Made by a program: the position numbers and the translations under genes
The notes under the pieces: model-generated
Databases searched by the model: none
The model's input: only the letters and a program-made list of their open reading frames with translations
Told to the model about the DNA's origin: nothing
NCBI GenBank assembly: GCA_000433735.1
Contig: HF998290.1
Coordinates: forward strand, 5,485-10,901
Source of the DNA: Clostridium sp. CAG:167
GTDB taxonomy: Bacteria; Bacillota; Clostridia; Lachnospirales; Lachnospiraceae
Reading direction: 5' to 3'
DNA: 5,417 bases
Shown here: positions 1 to 5,417 of the stretch, in pieces
Position numbering within the stretch: the stretch's first letter is position 1
How the letters are laid out: every line of letters starts with the position of its first letter

Positions 1-2151
1 TGTTTTATAAGCATCCGTAGTGGTATCCAGATACTCATCTGCCACTTTATAAGTCGTGCCGGATACACTGTTTTCTACTACATCTGCCGCCTTGTAATAA
101 CAGCGCACTGCAACTGCCAGCACCTTTGTATACTGCAGCTGTTCTGTCTCCGGCAATCCGGCATAATCAAGAGAACTGATTCTGTCATCCTCTGCAATAT
201 AAACGGTTTTGGTTGAACTTTTATCTTCCTCTACTACTGCATACTCTGCATAGCCGTCTTTTTCTGTGTCAGACATGCCGGCTTTCTTCACATAAAATGG
301 ATATACAGTATAACCGTTTACCGTTGCCTCAGTGGCACAGCCTGCAAATGCATAATCTCCCACTTCCCCCAGCGTAGATGGGAACTGGGCTGTTCCATTT
401 TTCACTGTATCACCGTAACCGATGGTGTTGAGCCGGGTCTGATTCTGGAATGCATACTTTCCTATGGAAGTCAGCTTAGATGACACAATGACTTTTTCAA
501 GTTTTGCGCCATATACATTTCCTGCATTGGCGTTACAAAACGCCTTTTCCGGGATACTCTCAATCCCTTCTCCCAGATCCACTGTCTTCAGTCCGTAGTT
601 GTCTGCAAAGGCCTGTTCTCCCAACTCCGTTACACAGTCCGGCAGTTCCACGGTCTCCAGGGGACCGTAATCTCCGCCATGACGAAGTCTGTAAGAGCCA
701 TATATATCCTGGGTATAAGAAGTCCCCCTCTTGAAAAAAGAATAGCATTTCTGAAAGGCTCCTGCCTTAATAGCCCTCAGTTTGGTAAGACCCTTCAAAA
801 AGTTTGTATTCGCAAGAAGGATACATCCTTCAAAGGCGTTTTCTCCAATGGTTTCCAGATTAGATCCATCTTCGATCTGGATGTTATCTCCCATCAGAAA
901 CTCACACTGGCGAAAACTCCGCTGTGGGATTACTTCCAGTGTCTTTGGCAGAGAAATCTTTGTCAGACTGCTCTGGGAAAATACACTTGCACCCCATTCG
1001 GTACAATTTGACGGAATGTCGATGGAGGTAAACACAGCTCCCTGGAACGCATAATCATCCAGTTTTTTCAGGTTTTCAGGCAGTTTAATCTCAGCTATGG
1101 CTGCCAGTGCAAATCCATAATCTTCAATTTCCGTCAACTTATCACAATTAGTAAGATCTATTTTGTCAAGCTTTGCTTCCTGGAATGCATTGCTGCGGAT
1201 TACCTGGACACTCTTTGGCAGAATATTGGAAGTGCTGTCTCCCTTTACTCTAAACGTCATACCATTTTCTGCCTCAGCAGCACATCCTTTGAACAGAGCA
1301 CTACTGATGTATTGAATGCCCTCTTTCAAGGTGACTTCCGTCAGCTTGGTACAGCCCTCGAAAGCACTGGCACCGATTTTGTCAGCATCTTTCATCGGAA
1401 TATCGATGGCCTTCAGACTGGTACAGCCGGTAAAGGCATAACTTCCCATCACCTTATCTTCACTGTCTCCCAGTTCTACATTTTCTACACTGGTACAGCC
1501 GCTAAAAGCAGCCTCTCCGATCTCACCGACATTCTGCAGCTTGATCCCCATAACAGCAGCCTTTCCAACTGAAAGACTTTTCAAAGATGTACAGCCGCTG
1601 AAGGCATTTTTCCCGATTTTTTTCAGAGTTTCCGGAAATGTGATCTGTTCCAGCCCGGTACAGGCATTAAACTCTGAATCCGGAATTTCTGTTATCTCAC
1701 CACTGATCAGCTTCAAGCCCTCCAGATTTATGTTCTTTGCCTTTCTGGCCCATCCGATTCCTTCCATGCTGGTGATGGTCAGATCGCCAAAATCGATATC
1801 TCCGGCATAAGCATTCAGATATGCCATATATACAGATCCTGTATAATCACTGTTGGATCCATACTGGTCGATGACCTGGGATGCTGTCAAACGGGACAAT
1901 TCATCAATCACCGTTGAGTCCTTTGTATCTGTATACTTTTCCTGGGCATTAGCAAGGATCGTGTAATATTTTAACACTGTAGGATCCTTGACATACTGGG
2001 CAGACAAAATGCTGCCTGTCTCCAGATTACCGGGTGCCGCCTGCACTACCCTGGCCGGAATGATCCCGGCGGGCACACTGGCCAGTACAAGAGAAAATAC
2101 CAGACCTACGCTGGCGGCTTTTCTCAACCATTGCTTCGCATTTTTCTTCAT
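1..2151 (-). CDS. Secreted BspA-like leucine-rich repeat (LRR_5) protein, C-terminus cut by window edge
   Basis: Reading the minus strand from ATG at 2151 gives 717 codons with no stop, running off position 1, so the C-terminus is missing. Residues 1-38 form a signal peptide: KK and R/K-rich start, hydrophobic core (VGLVFSLVLASVPAG), likely cleavage after VVQA. Residues 39-118 are non-repetitive. Around 122-142 (DLTITSMEGIGWARK, then NINLEGL) is an internalin-like leucine-rich strand. From about 155 to 605 there are 17 repeats of the LRR_5 type (IG..AF.GCTSL...I.LP..L), with the core Phe at 161, 184, 216, 240, 264, 287, 323, 347, 369, 391, 413, 440, 466, 515, 538, 568 and 602. Residues 606-717 lack the motif and are unassigned. 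LRR_5/BspA-like proteins are typically surface or secreted proteins that bind host or matrix ligands; the ligand here is unknown. No anchor is visible because the end is absent. It has its own promoter and ribosome binding site. The family call is confident; function is not. Confidence 0.93.
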   Translation of the reverse strand, partial: MKKNAKQWLRKAASVGLVFSLVLASVPAGIIPARVVQAAPGNLETGSILSAQYVKDPTVLKYYTILANAQEKYTDTKDSTVIDELSRLTASQVIDQYGSNSDYTGSVYMAYLNAYAGDIDFGDLTITSMEGIGWARKAKNINLEGLKLISGEITEIPDSEFNACTGLEQITFPETLKKIGKNAFSGCTSLKSLSVGKAAVMGIKLQNVGEIGEAAFSGCTSVENVELGDSEDKVMGSYAFTGCTSLKAIDIPMKDADKIGASAFEGCTKLTEVTLKEGIQYISSALFKGCAAEAENGMTFRVKGDSTSNILPKSVQVIRSNAFQEAKLDKIDLTNCDKLTEIEDYGFALAAIAEIKLPENLKKLDDYAFQGAVFTSIDIPSNCTEWGASVFSQSSLTKISLPKTLEVIPQRSFRQCEFLMGDNIQIEDGSNLETIGENAFEGCILLANTNFLKGLTKLRAIKAGAFQKCYSFFKRGTSYTQDIYGSYRLRHGGDYGPLETVELPDCVTELGEQAFADNYGLKTVDLGEGIESIPEKAFCNANAGNVYGAKLEKVIVSSKLTSIGKYAFQNQTRLNTIGYGDTVKNGTAQFPSTLGEVGDYAFAGCATEATVNGYTVYPFYVKKAGMSDTEKDGYAEYAVVEEDKSSTKTVYIAEDDRISSLDYAGLPETEQLQYTKVLAVAVRCYYKAADVVENSVSGTTYKVADEYLDTTTDAYKT
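1320..1610 (-). repeat. Most regular part of the LRR-coding repeats (about 72-base period)
   Basis: Within the repeat protein gene, the plus-strand string ggtacagcc (coding GCT/GC-T of the GCTSL motif on the minus strand) recurs at 1348, 1420 and 1492, exactly 72 bases apart. A related copy (gtacagccgct) follows near 1590. Seventy-two bases equal one 24-residue repeat, matching the Phe spacing at residues 216, 240 and 264. This is a coding repeat, not a mobile or intergenic one. Elsewhere in the gene the unit varies from 22 to 49 residues and DNA similarity is lower. It could support recombination between units, but that is inference. Confidence 0.75.
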
Positions 2152-2156
2152 ATAAT

Positions 2157-2163
2157 CTCCTTT
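2157..2163 (-). promoter_or_regulatory. Ribosome binding site of the LRR protein gene
   Basis: On the minus strand AAAGGAG is followed by a five-base spacer (ATTAT) and the ATG at 2151. This strong match to the anti-Shine-Dalgarno sequence fixes the start, and the signal peptide beginning directly at this Met agrees. Confidence 0.9.
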
Positions 2164-2184
2164 CTTGCGTGCCTTATATCCCTT

Positions 2185-2196
2185 GTGTGAAAACAC
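2185..2196. promoter_or_regulatory. Small palindrome in the leader of the LRR gene, possible operator
   Basis: The plus strand reads gtgtgaaaacac, two perfect 4-base arms around GAAA. It lies about 15 bases downstream of the -10 box, so close to the expected transcription start, a position where a repressor could act. It is too short and lacks a T-run to be a terminator. A palindrome this small can occur by chance, so the operator role is only a suggestion. Confidence 0.3.
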
Positions 2197-2210
2197 GCTA
2201 TACATAATTC

Positions 2211-2240
2211 ATTTTACCTTTATATCTGTCTGTATGTCAA
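2211..2240 (-). promoter_or_regulatory. Sigma-A-type promoter for the LRR protein gene
   Basis: On the minus strand a perfect -35 box TTGACA (2240-2235) is followed by an 18-base spacer and a -10 box TAAAAT (2216-2211; one mismatch to TATAAT). The predicted transcription start is near 2205, giving a leader of about 54 bases before the ATG at 2151. The promoter begins only about 8 bases after the stop of the WYL regulator gene, so the LRR gene can be expressed independently of the upstream operon. Confidence 0.8.
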
Positions 2241-2247
2241 GCAATGT

Positions 2248-3234
2248 TCACTGATTTTCAAGCACCTGCTCCGCCAGTTTCCTCATCCGCTGGCTGACCC
2301 AATCCGGCGACAACACCTTTGCCTCTCCGTGAAAGGCTATGAGCCACCCTAAGAACTGGTCACTGACAGCTACCGTTACCCTGGCGGTAAAATGCTCCTC
2401 TCCGTCTTTTATCAGGGTCACATCTTTTCCAAACCGGTCAATGACTACCCCTGCCAGATAGTTCTTAAATCGGATCCGCACCGTCTCTTCTTTTCCGGAA
2501 AACATGCCAAAGTGCTTTCTGGCAAAATCCGCCATATCCAGAGACTGATAGATTTCCCGGCCTTTTCTCTCTTTTTCCGCCACCTGGACTTTGATCATTT
2601 TGTCCACCCGGAAATGCTTCAAGATTCCGGCCTCTTCATCAAATCCCAACATATAATAGTTCTCATCATCCCAGGACAGTCCCCAGGGTGAGATCTCATA
2701 AAAAGCGCCATCTCTCTTCAGGATCATTTCCTTGTGTATGCCCCACTGAAAATACTGAAAGCGGATCTGCTTGTTGTCGTTCATAGCCAGATGGATCTCA
2801 TCTACATTGTAATAGATGGTTTCATTCATGGTTTTGACCCGGTGCTGCACATACACCTGTCTGGTCAGCATCTTGGCCTGTCTTTTGCTGGTGAGACTTT
2901 CGATTTTTTTAATAAGCTGGTCAGACTTTTTCGCTGTTATAAACTTAGAGGACTGAACGGCATCTACTAAAAGTTTCAGTTCTGCCAGTTCAAACTGTCC
3001 GGACACCACATGATAATAAGCTTTCCGCCCGTCCCGGTACATTTCCACATCTACACCGTACAGACGAAGCTGTTCAAAATCATCATACAAGCTTTTTCTC
3101 TCTGCACTGACTCCTCTGTTCTCCAGTTTTTCTATGATCTCATCCAGCGTGAGCCCCTTTGTTTCATCTGTTTCTTCTAATAAAATATCCTTCAGATATA
3201 AAAGTTTCAGTTTCTGCCTCTGCCCCTTCGCCAT
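2248..3234 (-). CDS. WYL-domain transcriptional regulator with winged-helix N-terminus
   Basis: A 328-residue protein, a usual size for single-WYL regulators. Residues about 5-78 form a winged helix-turn-helix: KLKLLYLKDIL, then LTLDEIIEKLENRGVSAERKSLYDDF as the HTH, then a wing ending in RKAYYHV. Residues about 80-120 are a helical linker. The WYL domain spans about 140-215, with the core at SPWGLSWDDENYYMLGFD and HFRVDKM; the name-giving W-Y-L is YYML here. A WCX-type C-terminal extension (about 248-325, RIRFKNYLAGVVIDRFG to DWVSQRMRKLAEQV) follows. WYL domains bind nucleic-acid or nucleotide-type ligands and control DNA binding; the target here is unknown. The start at 3234 is chosen because AGGAG sits six bases upstream. 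The reading frame stays open back to 3387, but that extension lies inside the Nudix gene, does not resemble the family and is not believed. It starts two bases after the Nudix stop, so it is probably translationally linked. It could regulate its own operon or the LRR gene; neither is shown. Confidence 0.93.
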   Translation of the reverse strand: MAKGQRQKLKLLYLKDILLEETDETKGLTLDEIIEKLENRGVSAERKSLYDDFEQLRLYGVDVEMYRDGRKAYYHVVSGQFELAELKLLVDAVQSSKFITAKKSDQLIKKIESLTSKRQAKMLTRQVYVQHRVKTMNETIYYNVDEIHLAMNDNKQIRFQYFQWGIHKEMILKRDGAFYEISPWGLSWDDENYYMLGFDEEAGILKHFRVDKMIKVQVAEKERKGREIYQSLDMADFARKHFGMFSGKEETVRIRFKNYLAGVVIDRFGKDVTLIKDGEEHFTARVTVAVSDQFLGWLIAFHGEAKVLSPDWVSQRMRKLAEQVLENQ

Positions 3235-3236
3235 AC

Positions 3237-4175
3237 CTATCTCCTCCCATACAAATGCTGTTTTTTCGTAGTACTCTGAAATGGGATTTCTTCCCATCCC
3301 TCTTTTTCTGAAAGTGCACAGGCAATGAGTTTTTTTGTCAGGTCCGGCACATCTTCCCTTGTCATAGCCTCCTGTACATCTACCCACACGACTTCACTGT
3401 TCTCATCTCCGTCACTTCGGGGATCCCCTGCCACATACTCGGCCCGGAAAGCACTGTACCAGTCCCTCTGGTTAAAGCGGATGCCGATGAGTTCTTCCGG
3501 TTTTATCTCAACGCCTGTTTCCTCTCTGTATTCCCGGCGCACCGCTTCTTCGGGGGATTCTCCTTTTTCCAGATAGCCTCCCGGCACGATAAGTTTTCCC
3601 TTACCTCCGCCGTAAGTATGCCTTGCCAGAAGTACCTTCTGGTCTTTGATGACTACTGCCGTAGCTGACTGGTTCCATACGGTCATTGTCTCATTGATAA
3701 CCTGATCTACCAGCTGCCAGGCAATACTGCCCGGCCGTAACTTTTCTCTCGCTTCTTCCATCGAAAACCACTGGGCCTGATCCACTTCACCGGACAATAC
3801 CAGATCTTCCTTTTTTACCTCTACTTTGTATCCAAGCATCAGCATTTCTTTTTTTTCATAAGGAAAACTTCTTACGAATGTGATCTTCTCTGCCTTCTGT
3901 CCGATTTCCTCCGCCACTTCTCTTGCTGCTGTTTTCTCCGCTGACTCCCCCATCTTCATCACACCTGCCACGCAGACATAACTGTCAGCAGACACATAGT
4001 TCTGGCGGAGCAGGGCAATCTCTTTCTGCTCGTTTACCACAGCGCAGATGACACAGGTAGTAAAGGAGTCCCACAACGGGATCTCGCAGTTTTTACAATA
4101 AGGCATCTTTCCCTCGTCGCCGATTTCTTTTTGGACCAATTTTTCTCCGCAGTGCGGACAATATGTAAAATGCAT
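3237..4175 (-). CDS. Zinc-ribbon tandem Nudix hydrolase (NudC-like first domain)
   Basis: A 312-residue cytoplasmic protein with two Nudix domains. Residues 6-30 form a zinc ribbon (C6-P-H-C9 and C27-K-N-C30), as in the NADH pyrophosphatase NudC. The first Nudix box spans 71-93 and fits G-x5-E-x7-REUxEExG (E77, R85-E86, E89-E90, G92). After it, LMLGYKVEV, the QWFS stretch and GSIAWQLVDQVI follow the NudC pattern, but the NADH-specific SQPWPFP motif is replaced by RSFPYEKK (about 102-109). The second box spans 200-222 and is a perfect match (GGYLEKGE...REYREETGV). Nudix enzymes hydrolyse nucleoside diphosphates linked to another moiety, using Mg2+ held by the box glutamates; both boxes look catalytically intact. 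The substrate is not deducible: NAD(H), ADP-ribose, capped RNA or damaged nucleotides are all possible. ATG at 4175 is preferred over TTG at 4187 because GGAGG lies five bases before the ATG and overlaps the TTG. The gene follows the ABC-F stop by 14 bases. Confidence 0.92.
   Translation of the reverse strand: MHFTYCPHCGEKLVQKEIGDEGKMPYCKNCEIPLWDSFTTCVICAVVNEQKEIALLRQNYVSADSYVCVAGVMKMGESAEKTAAREVAEEIGQKAEKITFVRSFPYEKKEMLMLGYKVEVKKEDLVLSGEVDQAQWFSMEEAREKLRPGSIAWQLVDQVINETMTVWNQSATAVVIKDQKVLLARHTYGGGKGKLIVPGGYLEKGESPEEAVRREYREETGVEIKPEELIGIRFNQRDWYSAFRAEYVAGDPRSDGDENSEVVWVDVQEAMTREDVPDLTKKLIACALSEKEGWEEIPFQSTTKKQHLYGRR
3241..3248 (-). promoter_or_regulatory. Ribosome binding site that decides the WYL regulator start
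   Basis: GGGAGGAG on the minus strand lies within the last codons of the Nudix gene, six bases before the ATG at 3234. It argues for the 328-residue start over upstream Met codons in the same frame, which lack a comparable site. The overlap with the Nudix coding end suggests coupled translation. Confidence 0.85.
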
Positions 4176-4180
4176 TATTT

Positions 4181-4185
4181 CCTCC
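4181..4185 (-). promoter_or_regulatory. Ribosome binding site that decides the Nudix start
   Basis: The minus strand reads TTGGAGGAAATAATG: GGAGG, a five-base spacer, then ATG at 4175. An alternative in-frame TTG at 4187 begins inside this site and has no site of its own, so the four-residue longer protein is unlikely. Confidence 0.88.
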
Positions 4186-4189
4186 AATC

Positions 4190-5417
4190 TTACTTGCCGG
4201 CTGCAATCTGCTCTGCCAGTTCTTCCAGATATTCCCAGCGTTCCATCTTTTCCATCAACTGGTTTTCCGCCTCTTCCTTGTCCTTTGTGATCTCGCCTAA
4301 TTTCACAAAATCCGTGGCGCAGGCAAGGGTCTCTTCTTCCAGCCTTTGTATCTTCTCTTCCAGATCATTTATATCCTGCTCAATGGTTTCATATTCCCGC
4401 TGCTCCTTGTAGGACATTTTTAGCTTTTTTTCCTGTCCTTCCTTCCAGTTGCTGCGGTTTACCTTTTTTTCTTCTGCCGGGGCCTGTCCTGCCTGCTGCA
4501 AAGACTCTTCTCCCCCGCTCTTGTACTGATAGTCCGTATAACCGCCCTCGTACTGGGTGATCGTTCCCCCTTCAAAAGCAAAGATACGATTTACCACTCG
4601 GTCCAGAAAATACCGGTCATGGCTGACGGTAAGAACGATACCGTCAAAACCATCCAGATAATCCTCCAGCAAAGCCAATGTCGTAATATCCAGATCGTTG
4701 GTAGGCTCATCTAAGATCAGTACATTGGGTGCCTCCATCAGGATCCGCAGCAGATACAGTCTCCTCTTCTCGCCACCGGACAACTTGCCGATACGGGAAT
4801 ACTGCTGATCCGCTGTAAACAAAAACCGCTCCATCAACACAGTGGCTGTCATGGTTCCCTCGCTGGTATGAAGCACCTCTCCCCCTTCTTTCACATAATC
4901 GATCACCCGCATATCCGGGTCCATCTGGTCGCTTTCCTGGGAAAAATATCCGATCTTCACCGTCTGTCCTATGGTGATCCGGCCCTGATCCGGCGTTTCC
5001 TGTCCTACGATCATTTTGATCAGCGTAGACTTGCCACAGCCATTGGGTCCTATGATTCCTACCCGGTCATGGCGGAGAAAATTATAGGTAAAATCCCGGA
5101 TCAAAGTGCGGTCATCATAGCCTTTCCAGATGTTTTCGCACTCAATGGTGGTTTTCCCAAGCCTGGATGATCCTGCCACGATCTCCACCTGGCGGTCCTG
5201 CTCCGGTGCCTCCTGGTCCCGCAGCATCTCATACCGGGCAATATGTGCCTTCTGCTTGGTAGATCTGGCTCTGGCTCCCCGCTGCATCCAGGCAATTTCC
5301 TTGCGCAGTACGCTCTGTCTTTTACGCTCGGTGGCTTTTTCAATCTCTTCTCTCTCTGCCGTTCTCTCCAGAAAACCGGAATAGTTGCAGCTGTAACTAT
5401 ATAAAGAACCTTTGTCG
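4190..5417 (-). CDS. ABC-F family ATPase, Uup/YfmR-like, N-terminal half cut by window edge
   Basis: The frame is open from the right edge to TAA at 4190, giving 408 visible residues; the start codon and first ATPase domain lie outside. Visible residues 1-9 end the first ATPase domain. Residues 10-80 are the ABC-F linker (NYSGFLERTAEREEIE, then LRKEIAWMQRGARARSTKQKA), which in this family reaches towards the ribosomal P-site tRNA. The second ATPase domain is complete: Walker A GPNGCGKST (123-131), Q-loop YFSQ (157-160), signature LSGGE (212-216), Walker B VLILDE (232-237) and switch His in SHDRYF (266). From about 310 a Lys/Glu-rich linker leads to a coiled-coil C-terminal domain typical of Uup. 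No transmembrane segments are present, so this is not a transporter. ABC-F proteins act on ribosomes, in translation rescue or antibiotic protection; Uup also binds branched DNA. The housekeeping-like linker and C-terminal domain favour Uup/YfmR over a resistance type. The Met at 5287 is internal to the linker and is not the start. Confidence 0.94.
   Translation of the reverse strand, partial: DKGSLYSYSCNYSGFLERTAEREEIEKATERKRQSVLRKEIAWMQRGARARSTKQKAHIARYEMLRDQEAPEQDRQVEIVAGSSRLGKTTIECENIWKGYDDRTLIRDFTYNFLRHDRVGIIGPNGCGKSTLIKMIVGQETPDQGRITIGQTVKIGYFSQESDQMDPDMRVIDYVKEGGEVLHTSEGTMTATVLMERFLFTADQQYSRIGKLSGGEKRRLYLLRILMEAPNVLILDEPTNDLDITTLALLEDYLDGFDGIVLTVSHDRYFLDRVVNRIFAFEGGTITQYEGGYTDYQYKSGGEESLQQAGQAPAEEKKVNRSNWKEGQEKKLKMSYKEQREYETIEQDINDLEEKIQRLEEETLACATDFVKLGEITKDKEEAENQLMEKMERWEYLEELAEQIAAGK

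Larger units (their letters stand above)
2152..2247. other. Intergenic region between the WYL regulator and LRR genes
   Basis: This 96-base AT-rich gap is the only real intergenic region in the window. It holds the LRR promoter, the short palindrome and the ribosome binding site. I see no GC-rich hairpin followed by a T-run, so there is no recognisable intrinsic terminator for the upstream operon. Read-through into the LRR gene is therefore possible. Confidence 0.7.
2248..5417 (-). other. Probable operon: ABC-F ATPase, tandem Nudix hydrolase, WYL regulator
   Basis: Three co-directional genes are separated by 14 bases (ABC-F to Nudix) and 2 bases (Nudix to WYL). Each downstream gene has its ribosome binding site in or next to the end of the preceding gene, and no promoter or terminator fits between them. 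The promoter must lie beyond the right edge. Co-transcription is an inference from spacing. Confidence 0.8.

Noticed and set aside
1320..1610. Regular 72-base repeats as a CRISPR array
   Set aside because: The repeats are in-frame, translate into LRR units, are imperfect and have no unique spacers of CRISPR type.
504..1810. Several plus-strand open frames of 76-110 codons opposite the LRR gene
   Set aside because: They lie antisense to a continuous 717-codon frame with a signal peptide and clear repeats, lack ribosome binding sites and resemble no family; they are shadows of the repetitive coding strand.
2185..2196. Palindrome gtgtgaaaacac as an intrinsic terminator
   Set aside because: The stem is only four pairs, not GC-rich, has no following T-run, and lies within the LRR leader downstream of its promoter.
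2392..2970. Plus-strand open frames opposite the WYL gene
   Set aside because: They are antisense to a conserved domain protein and have no ribosome binding sites or recognisable product.
3235..3387. Extension of the WYL regulator upstream to a Met at 3387 (379 residues)
   Set aside because: The extra 51 residues overlap the Nudix gene in another frame, look non-protein-like (Cys/Gly/Lys-rich), and AGGAG places the start at 3234.
4176..4187. TTG start at 4187 for the Nudix protein
   Set aside because: The TTG overlaps the GGAGG ribosome binding site that serves the ATG at 4175.
4190..5287. A complete 365-residue ABC protein starting at Met 5287
   Set aside because: The frame continues upstream to the window edge with a recognisable ABC-F linker (NYSGFLERTAEREE), so this Met is internal and the gene is cut by the window.
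5101..5343. Minus-strand open frame of 80 codons overlapping the ABC-F linker
   Set aside because: It is a different frame of a well-supported ABC-F coding region and has no family resemblance or start signal.

Overview
The window looks like chromosomal DNA of a low-to-mid GC Firmicute, most likely a gut Clostridia/Lachnospiraceae-type bacterium. This is inferred from the strong AGGAGG-type ribosome binding sites, the sigma-A-like promoter, tightly packed genes, and a secreted BspA/LRR_5-type leucine-rich repeat protein of the kind common in that group. All four genes lie on the minus strand, so transcription runs from the right edge to the left edge. Both edge genes are cut by the window.

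Right to left: (1) 5417-4190 is the C-terminal ~408 residues of an ABC-F ATPase of the Uup/YfmR/EttA kind (inter-domain linker, complete second ATPase domain, C-terminal coiled coil); its first ATPase domain lies outside the window. (2) 4175-3237 is a 312-residue protein with a four-cysteine zinc ribbon and two Nudix domains; the first is NudC-like but lacks the usual SQPWPFP motif. (3) 3234-2248 is a 328-residue winged-helix WYL-domain transcription regulator. These three are separated by 14 and 2 bases and are probably one operon. (4) 2247-2152 is a short intergenic region with a good promoter (TTGACA, 18 bases, TAAAAT), a small palindrome just downstream and a strong ribosome binding site. 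It drives (5) 2151-1, a secreted leucine-rich repeat protein of at least 717 residues with a signal peptide and 17 recognisable Ala-Phe-type repeat motifs; its C-terminus lies beyond position 1.

The operon combines a ribosome-associated ATPase family, a nucleotide-pyrophosphate hydrolase and a ligand-sensing regulator, which suggests housekeeping or stress physiology rather than a mobile or defence island. The repeat protein has its own promoter and is probably a separate surface/secretion function, although no terminator is visible between it and the WYL gene. I see no tRNA, rRNA, CRISPR array, insertion sequence or attachment site. No stretch longer than 100 bases lacks a gene. The unusual points are the tandem Nudix protein with its altered NudC motif, the Nudix/WYL pairing, and the irregular repeat architecture and unassigned tail of the secreted protein.
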